Below are positions 63,909 through 64,000 of a stretch of DNA of 64,000 nt, one piece after another. Location: positions 27,606-91,605 of the forward strand of contig NZ_AYKG01000069.1 in assembly GCF_003788585.1 (NCBI RefSeq). Reading direction: 5' to 3'. The translations under genes were made by a program, and so were the position numbers. Numbering within the stretch: the first letter of the stretch is position 1; every line of letters begins with the position of its first letter. Source of the DNA: Salinisphaera japonica YTM-1 (lineage in GTDB: Bacteria; Pseudomonadota; Gammaproteobacteria; Nevskiales; Salinisphaeraceae). Below the pieces are notes generated by a model. That model searched no databases and was not told the DNA's origin. It saw only the letters and a list, made by a program, of their open reading frames with translations.

Positions 63909-64000
63909 CTAGGGGCTGTTGCCGTTTCATGCGAGCCCACGCCAAGCGCTGTTTTGCGGCAAGACGAGGCGTAGCTCACGCCGCGCAGTCATTCTGCGCT
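63909..64000. mobile_element. second MITE-like element, cut by the window end
   Basis: CTAGGGGCTGTTGCCGTTTC at 63909 onward, with GCCAAGCGCTG, GGCAAGACGAGGCGTAGC and GTCATTCTGCGCT, parallels the right end of the element at 59050-59373 read in the other direction. Only one end is in the window. Confidence 0.65.

Overview
The window is a GC-rich stretch of bacterial chromosome. Its protein families (type I-F CRISPR-Cas, TonB/Fur iron uptake, MsrB/molybdoenzyme lipoproteins, RpiR-controlled inositol catabolism) point to a gammaproteobacterium. An ectoine-synthase-like domain and the general gene content fit a marine or halophilic, Salinisphaera-like organism, but that genus is only a guess from protein style.

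Layout. (1) 1-6.0 kb: a periplasmic redox/repair operon (membrane cytochrome b, molybdopterin lipoprotein, MsrB lipoprotein), an ABC exporter and two EamA transporters. (2) 6.0-21.4 kb: a complete type I-F CRISPR-Cas locus, ordered array 1 (57 repeats), cas1, cas2-3, an unusual 1-kb island, cas8f-cas5f-cas7f-cas6f, array 2 (36 repeats plus one decayed repeat). Both arrays read rightward. Their leaders share an IHF consensus site flanked by a short inverted repeat with identical spacing. (3) 21.5-42.4 kb: an inositol catabolism region with an RpiR-type regulator, MFS transporter, iolA/B/C/D/E/G, seven Gfo/Idh/MocA dehydrogenases and three epimerase/dehydratase-like TIM barrels. Its promoters carry related palindromes of the form RGAA-N6-TTCY. 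(4) 42.4-51.2 kb: an ABC-2 exporter, then two related ATP-grasp ligases, one fused to an EctC-like cupin, with an S15/CocE hydrolase and an M20 peptidase. (5) 51.2-59.0 kb: a Fur-box-preceded hydroxamate siderophore operon (receptor, then DesA/B/C/D-like enzymes). (6) 59-64 kb: a short inverted-repeat mobile element, a thioesterase, a HAD phosphatase, a flavoprotein dehydrogenase, a PHA-synthase-like hydrolase and the start of a second element copy.

The most interesting system is the island between cas2-3 and cas8f (14.06-15.06 kb). On the minus strand lie two degenerate I-F repeats (14667-14694 and 14710-14737) separated by only 15 nt. The left-hand member in transcription order keeps its hairpin through a compensatory base-pair change and ends in an 8-nt handle. 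The 15-nt guide it would produce matches a site directly upstream of the cas8f -35 box. The first 14 positions agree except for 6 and 12, the two bases that type I Cascade flips out and does not read, and the site has a perfect I-F CC PAM. This predicts a crRNA-like RNA that uses the Csy complex to repress the promoter of its own operon, as in the CreR/CreTA class. The repressed transcript starts with a strong hairpin, then an AGGAGG-led 8-codon ORF carrying tandem rare AGA arginine codons, then a GC-rich hairpin before cas8f. This resembles the tRNA-sequestering CreT toxin. A stability-determinant/ParE toxin-antitoxin pair with a nonsense-broken toxin sits on the same strand as the mini-array. 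A second notable candidate is the EctC-like/ATP-grasp fusion protein.
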